A DNA stretch of 43,613 bases from Caulobacteraceae bacterium (GCA_947475845.1 CANJMO010000017.1:1-43613), one strand, 5' to 3'; shown: positions 17,306 to 26,450, numbered from the stretch's first letter. Notes: a model not told the origin generated them from the letters alone. Numbers and translations are program-made.

Positions 17306-18585
17306 CAGGCTGCGGGGCCGATGTGGGTCTGGCCGTTCATGTAAGGCTGCAGGGCCGGCGGGATGGCGATGCGGCCGCCCTCGTCCTGATAGTTCTCCAG
17401 CACCGCCACCAGGGTGCGGCCGACGGCGAGGCCGGAGCCGTTGAGGGTGTGCAGATATTGCGTGCCCTTCTCGCCGGGCTTGCGGAAACGGGCGTCCATG
17501 CGGCGGGCCTGGAAGTCGCCGCAGTTGGAGCAGGAAGATATCTCGCGATAGACGCCCTGGCTCGGCATCCACACCTCGAGGTCGTAGGTCTTGCGCGCGG
17601 TGAAGCCCATGTCGCCGGTGCACAGCAACATGGTGCGGTAGGGCAGCTCCAGGCGCTGGAGCACGGTTTCGGCGCACTGGGTCATGCGCTCATGCTCAGC
17701 GTCGGACTGGTCGGACGTGGTGATCGAGACCAGCTCGACCTTGTAGAACTGATGCTGGCGGATCATCCCCCGCGTGTCGCGGCCCGAGGCGCCGGCCTCG
17801 GAGCGGAAGCTGGGGGTCAGGGCGGTGAGGCGCAGGGGCAGTTCCGGCTCGTCGAGAATCTGGCCGAGGACCATGTTGGTCAGCGAGACCTCGGCGGTGG
17901 GGATCAGCCAGCGGCCGTCGGTGGTCTGGAACAGGTCTTCCGCGAACTTGGGCAACTGGCCGGTGCCGAACGCCGCCTCGTCGCGCACCAGAAGCGGCGG
18001 CGAAACTTCCAGATAGCCGTGCTCGCGGGTCTGGATGTCGAGCATGAAGGCGCCCAGCGCCCGTTCCAGCCGGGCCAGATCGCCCTTCAGGAACACGAAC
18101 CGGGCGCCGGAGGTGCGGGCGGCGGCTTCGAAATCCATCAGGCCGAGGGCTTCGCCGAGCGCGACGTGATCCTTCGGCCCTTCGATGGCGCGGGCCTGAC
18201 CCCAGCGGCGCTGTTCGACATTGCCGTGCTCGTCGGCGCCCTGCGGGACGTCGGCGGCGGGGATGTTGGAGATGGCGGCCAGAACGGCCTTCAACTCGTC
18301 AGTCAGGCGGGCTTCCGCTTCGCCCTGGTCGGTGAGCACGCCCTTGAGGGTTTCGACCTCGGCCATCAGGCGCTGGGCTTCGGCTTCGTCCTTCTTGGCC
18401 TTGGCGGCGCCGATCAGCTTGGAGGCTTCGTTGCGGCGGCCTTGAGCCACCTGCAGCGCGGTCTGCGCCTCGCGCAGCTTGCGGTCGAGGTCGAGGATCG
18501 CCGGGGTCTGCACTGGCAGGCCGCGCTTCGCCCAGCCCTGGTCGTAGGCCTCGGGGTTGTCGCGGATGGCGCGGATGTCGTGCAT
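17305..18585 (-). CDS. serS: Seryl-tRNA synthetase
   Basis: Class II aminoacyl-tRNA synthetase of 426 residues that charges tRNA-Ser. An N-terminal coiled-coil arm (about residues 30-105, rich in Lys/Glu/Ala) binds the tRNA long variable arm. Class II motif 2 is [21 protein letters not shown] near residue 270 and motif 3 is [18 protein letters not shown] near 380. ATG 18585 ([17 protein letters not shown]) is the conserved start; an upstream in-frame ATG would add 21 unrelated residues. It follows tatC by 66 bases and overlaps surE by one base. Confidence 0.97.
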   Translation of the reverse strand: MHDIRAIRDNPEAYDQGWAKRGLPVQTPAILDLDRKLREAQTALQVAQGRRNEASKLIGAAKAKKDEAEAQRLMAEVETLKGVLTDQGEAEARLTDELKAVLAAISNIPAADVPQGADEHGNVEQRRWGQARAIEGPKDHVALGEALGLMDFEAAARTSGARFVFLKGDLARLERALGAFMLDIQTREHGYLEVSPPLLVRDEAAFGTGQLPKFAEDLFQTTDGRWLIPTAEVSLTNMVLGQILDEPELPLRLTALTPSFRSEAGASGRDTRGMIRQHQFYKVELVSITTSDQSDAEHERMTQCAETVLQRLELPYRTMLLCTGDMGFTARKTYDLEVWMPSQGVYREISSCSNCGDFQARRMDARFRKPGEKGTQYLHTLNGSGLAVGRTLVAVLENYQDEGGRIAIPPALQPYMNGQTHIGPAA

Positions 18586-18651
18586 GGCGGCGGCAGCTCG
18601 AGCGTAGGAGAAGCCGTGGTGTTTAAGGCGCGTTGGCGGGGGCGCCAAGCG

Positions 18652-19524
18652 CTAGACCGCTTCGGCGGCCTCTTCCTTGGTCTTGCGCAGTTCGATCAGC
18701 TTCACGCACCAGATCGAGGCCTCGTAGAGCAGGCACAGGGGCACCGCGAGGCTGATCATGCTGATCGGGTCGGGCGGGGTGACGATGGCGGCCACGACGC
18801 TGACGCCGAGGATGGCGTAGCGGCGGCCGGCGCGCAGGGTTTCCGACGAAACGATCCCGGCCAGTCCCAGCAGGGCCAGCACCACCGGCAGCTGGAAGCA
18901 GATGCCGAACGCCAGCAGCAGGCCGGTGCTCAGCTTCAGATAGTCGTCCACCCGGGGCAGCAGCTCGACCGAGATGTTGGCGTCGCCGATGATTTGCTGG
19001 TTCAGCGAGAACAGCAGCACGAAGGGCAGCATCACATAATAGACCAGGGCCGCGCCCAGCAGGAACATGACCGGCGAGGCCAGCAGGAAGGGCAGGAAGG
19101 CGTTGCGTTCCTTCTTGTACAGGCCCGGCGCGACGAAGCGGTAGAGCTGGTAGCCGATCACCGGGAAGGCCAGCACCAGGCCGGCGATGCCCGCCACCTT
19201 GACCTTGGTGAAGAAGAACTCGAGCGGCGAGGTGAACACCATCTTGATCGGCGCGATGTGCGGCATGGGCATGACCCCGATCATGGTCAGGATCATGTCG
19301 AAGGGGCCGTGCTTGACGCCGGTCGCCTTCTGCTCGGCCAGCAGGCCGTTGGCCACCTGGAAGGGATGGGTCAGGAAGACGTAGAGCTGCTGGGCGAACA
19401 TGAAGCTGATCAGGAAGCCGACGATCAGGGCGGCGATCGACCAGATCAGCCGCTGACGCAGCTCGACCAGGTGATCCATCAGCGGGGCCCGCGAGGACTC
19501 GATCTCGTTGTCGTCGACGCTCAC
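18652..19524 (-). CDS. tatC: TatC, twin-arginine translocase core subunit
   Basis: Six-helix inner-membrane receptor of the Tat pathway, 290 residues; it binds twin-arginine signal peptides together with TatB. The cytoplasmic N-terminus has the conserved MDHLVELRQRLIW (residues 16-28) with the key Glu; FTSPLEFFFTKVKV lies near 97-110 and AFPVIGYQLYRFVAPGLYKKE near 120-140. Its start overlaps the tatB stop by four bases (ATGA-type), as expected of a tat operon. Confidence 0.97.
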   Translation of the reverse strand: MSVDDNEIESSRAPLMDHLVELRQRLIWSIAALIVGFLISFMFAQQLYVFLTHPFQVANGLLAEQKATGVKHGPFDMILTMIGVMPMPHIAPIKMVFTSPLEFFFTKVKVAGIAGLVLAFPVIGYQLYRFVAPGLYKKERNAFLPFLLASPVMFLLGAALVYYVMLPFVLLFSLNQQIIGDANISVELLPRVDDYLKLSTGLLLAFGICFQLPVVLALLGLAGIVSSETLRAGRRYAILGVSVVAAIVTPPDPISMISLAVPLCLLYEASIWCVKLIELRKTKEEAAEAV

Positions 19525-20105
19525 GAGAGCTTGGCCTTCTTGGCGCGGGGCTTAGCGGCGGCTTCGACGGTTTTGACCGGCTTGGGCGCGGCCTTGGCGG
19601 CTGCCTTCTTGGGCTTGGCGACCGGCTCGGGCGGATTCTTGTTTGCGCTGACGGCCTTGCGGCCTGCTTGAGCGCCCGCCGCCTTCAGCTTGGGCTTGGA
19701 TGCTCGCGCTTTCTTCAGAGGCGCGGGCTCGACGTAGGAGATCGGCTCGGTCACGCCGTATGTCGGGCTGACCATCTCGGCGGCGTCCTGCGCAGCCTGC
19801 CATTGAGCCATGTAGTCGGCGCCGATGTTGCTGGCTTCGTCATTGAGCCCGAGCTCGGCTTCCAGGCGTGGCGCGGCGCTGTTGGCGGCGGCGCGCATGG
19901 CTTCGACTTCCTTGCGCAGTTCGTCCAGTTCGGACTGGCGCGCCATCTCGTCGAAGCTGGCCCGAAACTCGTTGGCCATGCCGCGCATCTTGCCCATGAA
20001 CTGGCCGATCTTCCGCAGAAGCATCGGCAGGTCCTTGGGCCCGACCACGATGAGGGCCACCACCACAACGATAAGGATGTGGGCTGGGCTGAGATCGGGC
20101 AGCAT
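19521..20105 (-). CDS. tatB: TatB, twin-arginine translocase subunit
   Basis: Single-span Tat subunit of 194 residues. One N-terminal helix (AHILIVVVVALIVVGPKDLP, residues 8-27) with the Gly-Pro hinge is followed by an amphipathic helix (MLLRKIGQFMGKMRGMANEF) and a long charged cytoplasmic region. The last 70 residues are rich in Lys, Ala and Pro, resembling low-complexity tails of other alphaproteobacterial TatB proteins. tatA precedes it by 40 bases and tatC overlaps it by four. Confidence 0.95.
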   Translation of the reverse strand: MLPDLSPAHILIVVVVALIVVGPKDLPMLLRKIGQFMGKMRGMANEFRASFDEMARQSELDELRKEVEAMRAAANSAAPRLEAELGLNDEASNIGADYMAQWQAAQDAAEMVSPTYGVTEPISYVEPAPLKKARASKPKLKAAGAQAGRKAVSANKNPPEPVAKPKKAAAKAAPKPVKTVEAAAKPRAKKAKLS

Positions 20106-20145
20106 CAGCCCTTAACTCCGACTAGGCGTTGCAGTCAGGCCAAGC

Positions 20146-20382
20146 CTAGCTGGTGTGCTTGGCTTCTTCGCGGGCGATGGCTTCCTTTTCCGCGTCGGTG
20201 CGCGGGAGGGTTCCGGTCTTGGCGTCCGAGGACTTGTGCTCGTCGTCCTTGAGCCCGTCCTTGAAGGCTTTGATGCCCTTGGCCGTGTCGCCCATGATGC
20301 CGGTGATCTTGCCCTTGCCGCCAAACAGCAGCAGCACGACGACCGCCAGGATCATCCAGTGAATTGGTCCGAAAGCGCCCAT
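20146..20382 (-). CDS. tatA: TatA, twin-arginine translocase pore subunit
   Basis: Small Tat subunit of 78 residues that oligomerises to form the passage for folded proteins. [20 protein letters not shown] is the single membrane helix, followed by the FGGKGKI hinge and an amphipathic helix ([18 protein letters not shown]). Length and order are typical. A 95-base gap upstream to scpB could hold a promoter, so tatABC may be expressed both from scpAB read-through and from its own start. Confidence 0.95.
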   Translation of the reverse strand: MGAFGPIHWMILAVVVLLLFGGKGKITGIMGDTAKGIKAFKDGLKDDEHKSSDAKTGTLPRTDAEKEAIAREEAKHTS

Positions 20383-20477
20383 CTGAGTTCAACTCCTGCT
20401 CGCCGCGCGCGTCTGCGCCCCCAGCGATATCGTCCTGTTCTTCCTAATATAGGCGCATGCGATGGCAAGCGCCAACG

Positions 20478-21110
20478 CTACTCCTCGCCGAGGTAGTCCT
20501 GGTGGAACTCGGGCGCATCGCCCTCCTCCAGCGGGTCTTCGTCCAGGTGCGGTTGCGAGGGGTCGGGGATCGAGAAATCCGCCGGCATGTTGAGGTCGAG
20601 CAGGCCGGCGGCCTTCATCTCGGCCATGCCCGGCAGGTCCGACAGGTTGGCCAGGCCGTAGTGTTCGAGGAAGGCGTCGGTGGTGCCGTAGGTGACCGGG
20701 CGGCCGGGCGAGCGGCGGCGGCCGCGCATCTTGACCAGGCCCAGCTCGAGCAGGACGTCGAGCGAGCCGCGGCTGGTCTGCACGCCGCGGATCTGCTCCA
20801 TCTCGGCGCGGGTGACCGGCTGGTGATAGGCGGTGATGGCCAGGATTTCCTGGGCGGCCTTGGACAGGCGGCGCGGCTCCTCGCGCTCCTCGGTCATCAG
20901 CCAAGACAGGTCCTGGGCGGTCTGCAGGCGCCAGCGGCCGGCGACTTCGGCCAGCTCGACCCCCCTGCCCGCATAACGCGCCTTGAGCGCCTCGATGGCG
21001 GCGGGCACGTCTGCGTCTTCGGGCAGGCGGCGTTGCAAGTCGGTGAGGCCCAGAGGGCCGGCGGCGGCGAACAGCAGGGCCTCGACGGCCCGCTCCGTAT
21101 CCTCGCTCAC
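20478..21110 (-). CDS. scpB: ScpB, chromosome condensation protein
   Basis: Kleisin-associated winged-helix protein of 210 residues; with ScpA it binds SMC to compact and segregate chromosomes. Visible blocks are ALLFAAAGPL (residues 10-19), KAAQEILAITAYHQPVTRAE near 84-103, IRGVQTSRGSLDVLLE, and GRPVTYGTTDAFLEHYGL near 136-153. The start is a GTG at 21110 that overlaps the scpA stop by three bases. The C-terminal 40 residues are acidic. Confidence 0.95.
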   Translation of the reverse strand: MSEDTERAVEALLFAAAGPLGLTDLQRRLPEDADVPAAIEALKARYAGRGVELAEVAGRWRLQTAQDLSWLMTEEREEPRRLSKAAQEILAITAYHQPVTRAEMEQIRGVQTSRGSLDVLLELGLVKMRGRRRSPGRPVTYGTTDAFLEHYGLANLSDLPGMAEMKAAGLLDLNMPADFSIPDPSQPHLDEDPLEEGDAPEFHQDYLGEE

Positions 21111-21925
21111 TCGGCCGCCTCCAGGCGCAGGCGCGAGCGCAGATAGAGGTCGGAGAAGTGCTCCAGCTGGCGCGCTTCCATGGTCCCCTCCTTGACCAGT
21201 TCCAAGCTGGCCGAGAGGGTCGAGGCCAGGTAGGAGGCCCGGCTCGGTCCGGTGAGCTTGCCCGCTTCAGGCGAAGGCGCGACGCCGGTCAGGGGCCGCC
21301 AGGTCTTCATCTCATCCAGCATGCCGCGCAGGCGGGTGCGGGCGTCCTCCAGCGAATAGGCTTGCGGCACGGTGGGCCGATAGTGGCGCTGGGCGTGGCT
21401 CTTACGCTGGTCGGCGTAGGCCCGCATCAGGCCGTAGAGGTCGCCTTCGAAGATGGTGGAGGGGGCGATGCGGATGGCCTGGGGGTCGCCGCGCACGAAC
21501 ACGTCGCGGCCCAGCTGCGGCCGGTCGCGCAGGCCTTCGGCGGCGCGGCGGATCATGTCGAGCTTTGCCAGGCGGTAGGCCAGGGCCGCGGCGATCTCCT
21601 CGGCCGGAGCCTCGTCGGCGCCCTTCTTCTCGGGCTTGGGCAGCAGCAGGCGCGATTTCAGATAGGCCAGCCACGAGGCCATCACCAGATAGTCGGCGGC
21701 CAGGGAAAAGCGCAGGCGGCGGGCCTGCTGCACGAAGGCCAGATACTGCTCGGCCAGCTTAAGGATCGATAGCTGGCGCAGATCCACCTTCTGGGTGCGG
21801 GCGAGGGCCAGCAGGACGTGCAGCGGACCTTCGTAGCCGTCGACGTCGATGATCAGGGCCTCGCCGTCTTCGGCGGCGTTGCCGGCGGCCTCGAACCCGA
21901 AATCGGTCTGGAACGCGTCGGTCAC
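21107..21925 (-). CDS. scpA: ScpA, kleisin subunit of the SMC condensin
   Basis: Kleisin of 272 residues that bridges the SMC heads together with ScpB. Conserved N-terminal block DVDGYEGPLHVLLALARTQK near residues 27-46, then SILKLAEQYLAFV and ADYLVMASWLAYLKSRLLLP near 76-95, and a C-terminal winged helix (EHFSDLYLRSRLRLE). The start is a GTG near 21925 that overlaps the nagZ stop by four bases (GTGA); the upstream extension of the open frame is arginine-rich shadow sequence inside nagZ. Genes upstream and downstream are coupled by overlaps. Confidence 0.95.
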   Translation of the reverse strand: MTDAFQTDFGFEAAGNAAEDGEALIIDVDGYEGPLHVLLALARTQKVDLRQLSILKLAEQYLAFVQQARRLRFSLAADYLVMASWLAYLKSRLLLPKPEKKGADEAPAEEIAAALAYRLAKLDMIRRAAEGLRDRPQLGRDVFVRGDPQAIRIAPSTIFEGDLYGLMRAYADQRKSHAQRHYRPTVPQAYSLEDARTRLRGMLDEMKTWRPLTGVAPSPEAGKLTGPSRASYLASTLSASLELVKEGTMEARQLEHFSDLYLRSRLRLEAAE

Positions 21926-22947
21926 GCTGCCAGCCTCCCGTTCAGGCCGAGCGCTTCCAGGCGGGCCTCGGCGGCGGCGGGATCGAAGGCCTGTTCGCGG
22001 CGGGCCACGGAGCGGGCGTCGGCGGCGCGCTCGGCGGCGCGGCCGTGTAGTTGGGGGGCGGCCTCGGCGATCGCACGCATCTCGGCCATGTCGCCATTGC
22101 AATGCAGGACCACGTCGCAGCCGGCGGCGATCGACAGCCGGGTGCGCTCTTCGAAACTGCCGCCCAGGGCGTGCATGGACAGGTCGTCGCTCATCAGCAA
22201 TCCGTCGAAACCGATGAACCCTCGCACGACCGTCTCGATGGCGCGGTTGGAAAGCGTCACGCAGGCGTCCGGATCGACCGCGGTGAACACGACGTGGGCG
22301 GTCATGGCCATGGGTGCGTCGGCCAGGGCGCGGAACGGCTGGAAATCGGATTGTTCGAGGGTGGAGAGCGCGGTCTCCACCACCGGCAGCTCCAGATGGC
22401 TGTCGGCCATGGCCCGCCCGTGGCCGGGGATGTGCTTGATCACCGGGGCGACGCCGCCGGCCAGGAGCCCGTCCATCGCAGCGCGGCCCAGGGCCGCCAC
22501 TTCGGACGGTTCACGCCCAAACGCCCGGTCGCCGATCACCGCGTGGGTTTCGGGCAGGCGCAGATCGATGCAGGGGGCGCAGTCGGCGTCGAAGCCCAGG
22601 GCGCGCAGCTCGTGGGCGATCAGCTGGTGGTTCAGAGTGACGGCTTCGACAGCGACTTGCGGATCGCGGGCGTAGAGGGCGCCGAACAGTTCGGCGGGAC
22701 GGCGCAGGCGGGCCAGGGGCGGCTTCAGGCGCTGAACGCGCCCGCCCTCCTGGTCGACGAAGACCATGGCGTTGTCGTCTCCCGCCGCGCGGCGCAGGTC
22801 GTCAATCAGGCGGCGGGTCTGGTCGGCGCCTTCGATATTGCGGGCGAACAGGATGAAGGCCCACGGGCGGGTCTCACGGAAAAACGCGCGCTCAGCGTCC
22901 GTAAGCTGGGGCCCCGCGCAACCGTAGATCGCCGCCAGATGGCTCAC
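21922..22947 (-). CDS. nagZ: NagZ, beta-N-acetylhexosaminidase (GH3)
   Basis: Cytoplasmic family-3 glycosidase of 341 residues that removes GlcNAc from anhydro-muropeptides in wall recycling. Motifs: FVDQEGGRVQRL (residues 87-98), the catalytic loop KHIPGHGRAMADSH near 168-181 with the His and Asp of the GH3 acid/base pair, and the nucleophile region GLLMSDDLSMHAL near 254-266. GTG 22947 overlaps the stop of the SPOR gene by four bases and gives the conserved start SHLAAIYGCAGPQL. It is encoded together with a peptidoglycan-binding SPOR protein. Confidence 0.95.
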   Translation of the reverse strand: MSHLAAIYGCAGPQLTDAERAFFRETRPWAFILFARNIEGADQTRRLIDDLRRAAGDDNAMVFVDQEGGRVQRLKPPLARLRRPAELFGALYARDPQVAVEAVTLNHQLIAHELRALGFDADCAPCIDLRLPETHAVIGDRAFGREPSEVAALGRAAMDGLLAGGVAPVIKHIPGHGRAMADSHLELPVVETALSTLEQSDFQPFRALADAPMAMTAHVVFTAVDPDACVTLSNRAIETVVRGFIGFDGLLMSDDLSMHALGGSFEERTRLSIAAGCDVVLHCNGDMAEMRAIAEAAPQLHGRAAERAADARSVARREQAFDPAAAEARLEALGLNGRLAA

Positions 22948-23822
22948 CTGACGATGCAGTCGTGGTGGTCGGCCTTGAGCTTGGTGCAGAAGGCCACGGC
23001 GGTATCGCGCGAGGCGAAGCCGGAGATGGCCCCGCGATAGAGGGTCTTGCCGTCCCGCTCGACCGCTTCCACCAGCTTGCCCTTGCCGGCCATGTCGGCG
23101 CCGTAGGCGGCGGCGATGTCGCTCCAACCCTTGGTGGCCAGGGCCGAAGAGGAATAGGCGCCGATCTGCACCACCGCGGAGCCCCGGGCGGGGTTGGCGG
23201 CGGGAGCCGGAGCAGCGGCGGGCGGAGGTGAGGCCTGCGCCACGGCGACCGGCTTGGGCGGCGTCACAGGCGGGGGTTTGGCGGCCACGACGACGGGCGC
23301 CGGAGCGGGCTTGGCCGTCATCGCCGGAGCGGCGGTCATGTTGGCGACTGGGGCCGCAGCGGGCTGCGGCGGGGCCTTGGTGGTGGCGCCGCTGGCGGCC
23401 ACGGCCGAAGGCTGAGCGGTGACAGGCGCGGCCTGGGCCACCGCGACCGGGGTGGTCGGCGCGGGACGGGGCGCGGGTTGTTCGGGACCGGCGGCGAACA
23501 CCGGAGCGCCGGCGGGCGCGGAAGGCGCGCCTTCGGTCTTGTAGATCTGCAGCCCGGCCGAGGCGTCGGAAGCGGCGGCGGTGGCGGGGGCCGGCGCCTT
23601 GATGTCGCCGACCGGAGCGCCGACCGGAGTCGGGGCCTCGCCGGCGCCGCGCACGCCGGAGCGGTAGAACATGAAGATCGCCACGCCCAGACCGATCAGG
23701 ATCACCAGGCTGATGATCAGTGTGGTCGGGAACGCCCGGCGCCCGCCGCGCTGCTGGCGCGCGTCGAACGACAGCGGTTCGTCGTTTTGCGGCGTATAGG
23801 CGCCGCGGTCATGGTCGCTCAT
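22944..23822 (-). CDS. SPOR-domain membrane protein
   Basis: Envelope protein of 292 residues. A cytoplasmic N-terminus, one membrane helix (TTLIISLVILIGLGVAIFMF, residues 33-52), a long Pro/Ala-rich periplasmic linker, and a C-terminal SPOR domain from about residue 215 (VVQIGAYSSSALATKGWSDI, then DGKTLYRGAISGF). SPOR domains bind denuded glycans at division sites. It heads the nagZ-scpA-scpB run. The gap of 137 bases to dgt contains no argS, which I expected there from memory of related genomes. Confidence 0.9.
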   Translation of the reverse strand: MSDHDRGAYTPQNDEPLSFDARQQRGGRRAFPTTLIISLVILIGLGVAIFMFYRSGVRGAGEAPTPVGAPVGDIKAPAPATAAASDASAGLQIYKTEGAPSAPAGAPVFAAGPEQPAPRPAPTTPVAVAQAAPVTAQPSAVAASGATTKAPPQPAAAPVANMTAAPAMTAKPAPAPVVVAAKPPPVTPPKPVAVAQASPPPAAAPAPAANPARGSAVVQIGAYSSSALATKGWSDIAAAYGADMAGKGKLVEAVERDGKTLYRGAISGFASRDTAVAFCTKLKADHHDCIVR

Positions 23823-23959
23823 TGCACTGGACTCCCGGCAGTCGAAGCACGCGGGCTTGCCGGGTGATTCGGTCCTATTTTAGCCGAATCGGAAGCCGGG
23901 TCGGAAAGCGATTGGGGATATCCCCACTTCTCGTGCTTGGGCGCGCGGAGCGGTCCGGC

Positions 23960-25150
23960 TCAGCCCCACAGGTCGAGATGGAACAACTTCCTGTGTTCCT
24001 CGATGGCGAAGCGGTCGGTCATGCCGGCGATATAGTCGCAGACGATCTGGGCCTTGGCTTCCTTGCCCGATGCGGCCTCGACCTGGGCGTGGCAGGCGGG
24101 GGGCATCACGTCGGGCTCCTTGAGGAACAGTTCGAACATCTCGCGCAGCACCCGGCGCGCCTGGCTGCGGGTGCGGTTGACGCGGAAGTGGCGGTACATC
24201 CGCTCGTAGAGGAAGGCCGATAGCTGGCCGAGGTCCTCGGCCATGTCCGGCGAGAAGGCCACCAGGGCCCGGTTCATCGCCCGCACCTCGTCGGCCGAGC
24301 AGACGCCCTCGGCCTGAGCCCGGCGGCGGGTCTCGGTCATCACGTCCTGGACCATGGTCCCGATCATCTGGCGCACGGCCTCCAGCCGCAGCAGGCGCGG
24401 CTCGAGCCCCGGGTAGGCGTCGGACGCCTTCTTGATCATCGGACCGATCAGCGGCACCTCGGCCAGCTCGTCCATGGTCAACAGACCCGCCTGCACCCCG
24501 TCATCGACGTCGTGGTTGTTGTAGGCGATGTCGTCGGCCAGGGCGGCCACCTGAGCTTCGGCCGAGGCCCAGGTCGACAGGCCCAGATCATAGTCGGCGT
24601 TGTAATCAACGATCGCCCGCCAGGACGGCTTGCCGAGCTTGGAGGTCACCGGGCCGTTGTGCTTGACCACGCCCTCCAGCGTTTCCCAGGTCAGGTTCAG
24701 GCCGTCGAAGTTGGGGTAGCGCTTTTCCAGCGTGGTGATGACGCGAAAGGTCTGCACGTTGTGGTCGAAGCCGCCGAGGTCGCGCATGCACTCCTGCAGC
24801 TCGTCCTCCCCGGCGTGGCCGAACGGCGGGTGGCCGATGTCGTGGGCCAGGGCGATGGTCTCGGCCAGGTCGTCGTCCAGCCCCATGGCTTTGGCGATCG
24901 AGCGGGCGATCTGGGCCACTTCCAGCGAATGGGTCAGGCGGGTGCGGAAGTGGTCGCCCTCGTGCGCCACGAACACCTGGGTCTTTTCCTTCAGGCGGCG
25001 GAAGGCGGAGGCGTGGATGATGCGGTCGCGGTCTCGGGCGAAGGGGGTGCGCGTGGCGCTGTCGCCCTCCGGCCAGCGGCGGCCGCGCGAGCGCGAAGCG
25101 TCCTCGGCGTAGGGCGCCCGGACGGGGGGCTGATAGGCGGTTTCGGACAA
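23960..25150 (-). CDS. dgt: Deoxyguanosinetriphosphate triphosphohydrolase-like HD protein
   Basis: HD-domain dNTP triphosphohydrolase, 396 residues from the chosen start; it removes dGTP or other dNTPs. HD residues are seen in [14 protein letters not shown] and [19 protein letters not shown], with a second Asp in [17 protein letters not shown] 25150 is chosen because AAAGGA lies seven bases upstream and homology begins soon after ([15 protein letters not shown]). ATG 25216 would add 22 residues and leave only 43 bases to the divergent erpA. Either start is possible. It is the first gene of the large minus-strand block. Confidence 0.92.
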   Translation of the reverse strand: MSETAYQPPVRAPYAEDASRSRGRRWPEGDSATRTPFARDRDRIIHASAFRRLKEKTQVFVAHEGDHFRTRLTHSLEVAQIARSIAKAMGLDDDLAETIALAHDIGHPPFGHAGEDELQECMRDLGGFDHNVQTFRVITTLEKRYPNFDGLNLTWETLEGVVKHNGPVTSKLGKPSWRAIVDYNADYDLGLSTWASAEAQVAALADDIAYNNHDVDDGVQAGLLTMDELAEVPLIGPMIKKASDAYPGLEPRLLRLEAVRQMIGTMVQDVMTETRRRAQAEGVCSADEVRAMNRALVAFSPDMAEDLGQLSAFLYERMYRHFRVNRTRSQARRVLREMFELFLKEPDVMPPACHAQVEAASGKEAKAQIVCDYIAGMTDRFAIEEHRKLFHLDLWG

Positions 25151-25259
25151 ACCGGAATCCTTTGACCTGGAAGCTTCGCCAGACCGGGGGTTACGCCCGG
25201 CCCTGATCGGCCTCATATAGGGTATCCATCCTTAACGCCTAAGATCCCACCTTGCACGC

Positions 25260-25625
25260 ATGACCACCCAGACCCTGACCATCGCTAAGAAGGCCGCCCC
25301 GGTTCTGGTGAGCCTGTCGCCCACCGCTGCGATGCGTCTGCACGCCCTCAGCAAGGCCGAGGGTCACGAGGTGATGCTGCGCGTGGCGGTGGAAGGCGGC
25401 GGGTGTTCGGGCTTCCAGTACCTGTTCGACCTGGTCCAGGCGGCCGAGCCCGACGATCTGAAAGTGCAACTCGACGGCGCCACGGCGCTGGTCGATCCGG
25501 TCTCGCTCGACCTGCTCAAGGGCTCTGTGATCGACTTCGTGGACGAGCTGGCCGCGGCGCAGTTCCAGATCCGCAACCCTAACGCCAAGTCCAGCTGCGG
25601 CTGCGGCGTCAGCTTCTCGGTCTAG
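25260..25625 (+). CDS. erpA: ErpA/IscA-type iron-sulfur insertion protein
   Basis: A-type Fe-S carrier of 121 residues that hands clusters to apo-proteins. The three ligand cysteines are present: GGGCSGF near residue 49 and SCGCGV at the C-terminus (about residues 114-116). The fold pattern LSPTAAMRLHALSK, then VMLRVAVEGGG, is standard. It diverges from dgt with a very short shared promoter gap. The downstream neighbours on the opposite strand are pseudogenes, so its 3' surroundings have been rearranged. Confidence 0.93.
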   Translation: MTTQTLTIAKKAAPVLVSLSPTAAMRLHALSKAEGHEVMLRVAVEGGGCSGFQYLFDLVQAAEPDDLKVQLDGATALVDPVSLDLLKGSVIDFVDELAAAQFQIRNPNAKSSCGCGVSFSV

Positions 25626-25930
25626 ACCGCGCTGAACCCCGGCGTGATCGGCGTCGATAACTCGCCGCTCAGGGTTCGGGCGCGGTCGATCAGTTCCTGC
25701 GGGTCGGAGATGTCGGCCGGGGTGATGGTGTTCATCACCTCGGACGCCGCATAGCCCAGCATGCGCTCGGCCCCGACGTTGAAAATCTGGATCACGCCCT
25801 TGGCGTCGGTGGCGATGCTGGAAAAGTTGGCGCTGTTGAAGATCGCGCTCTGCAGGGGGCGCGCGGCGACCGATGACTCGTCGGTGGGGCCGGAACCGGT
25901 GGGGTCTTTGGGGCTGGCGATGACGTCTCG
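25622..25930 (-). pseudogene. PAS-domain fragment of a sensor kinase
   Basis: An open segment of about 100 codons bounded by TAG at 25931-25933 and TAG at 25622-25624, with no ATG or GTG at its head. The middle reads LQSAIFNSANFSSIATDAKG, then VGAERMLGYAASEVMN and ITPADISDPQELIDRAR, a clear PAS domain from a family of hybrid histidine kinases common in Caulobacterales. The PAS domain breaks off after TPITPGFSAV, and no kinase core follows. It overlaps the erpA stop. I read it as the remnant of a deleted kinase gene, formerly downstream of the adjacent response regulator. Confidence 0.75.
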
Positions 25931-25985
25931 CTATTCGAATGGCAGACGATCGGGGGCGTTAGAGACGCGCGATAAAAGCACCGTA

Positions 25986-26347
25986 TCAGTTAAGCAGGGT
26001 GGCCACAGAAGTTTCGAGTTGCGCGGGCGTGTAGGGCTTCTGGATGAACTGGCCGCCGCGCACGAACCGATCCTGCACTTGGCGTCCAGGGTCGAACCGG
26101 AGGTGTACAGAACCCGCAGTTCCGGCCACAGCGCGAGCGCTTGATCGGCCACGTTGTATCCGCCGAACTCGATCTTATCCAAGCGGATGTCGACGAACAG
26201 GACGTCGATCGTCTTCGACGTGTTCAGGTAGTCGAGCGCTTCGGCTTGGTCGCACGCCAGCAGCACCTCGTAGCCAAGATCGCCGATGGTCCACTCGGCC
26301 GCCATGCGGATGAACATCTCGTCTTCTACGATCAAGACGACCGCCAT
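25986..26347 (-). pseudogene. Single-domain response regulator, frameshifted
   Basis: A receiver domain encoded in two frames. Codons 1-90 give MAVVLIVEDEMFIRM with acidic residues at 8-9, the phospho-acceptor Asp53 in VLFVDIRL, and YTSG at 81-84. After Lys90 (26078-26080) one base is missing; restoring it gives QDRFVRGGQFIQKPYTP with the conserved Lys-Pro and a stop at 25986-25988, for a total near 120 residues. Unshifted reading instead runs through serine/arginine-rich nonsense to 25931. Either a real loss-of-function mutation or a base error. An EcfG-type promoter lies 79 bases upstream. Confidence 0.8.
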
Positions 26348-26425
26348 CAGGCCGTCGCCGGTCGGAAACTATGCATGGGGGGATTGCCTCCGCCGCCGCC
26401 CGAATGGACTTCGGCGTGTTACCTG

Positions 26426-26450
26426 AACGCAACCGGGTTGCTTAGGTTCC
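26426..26450 (-). promoter_or_regulatory. EcfG-type general-stress promoter
   Basis: On the minus strand GGAAC (complement of 26446-26450), exactly 16 bases, then CGTT (complement of 26426-26429). This is the -35/-10 arrangement known for EcfG/SigT sigma factors of alphaproteobacteria. Expected transcription would start near 26418 and reach the response-regulator ATG at 26347 after a leader of about 70 bases. Confidence 0.65.

Noticed and set aside
25931-26072. Ser/Arg-rich C-terminus of the response regulator in the unshifted frame
   Set aside because: The alternative frame restores the conserved Lys-Pro region of receiver domains, so this tail is an effect of the frameshift.
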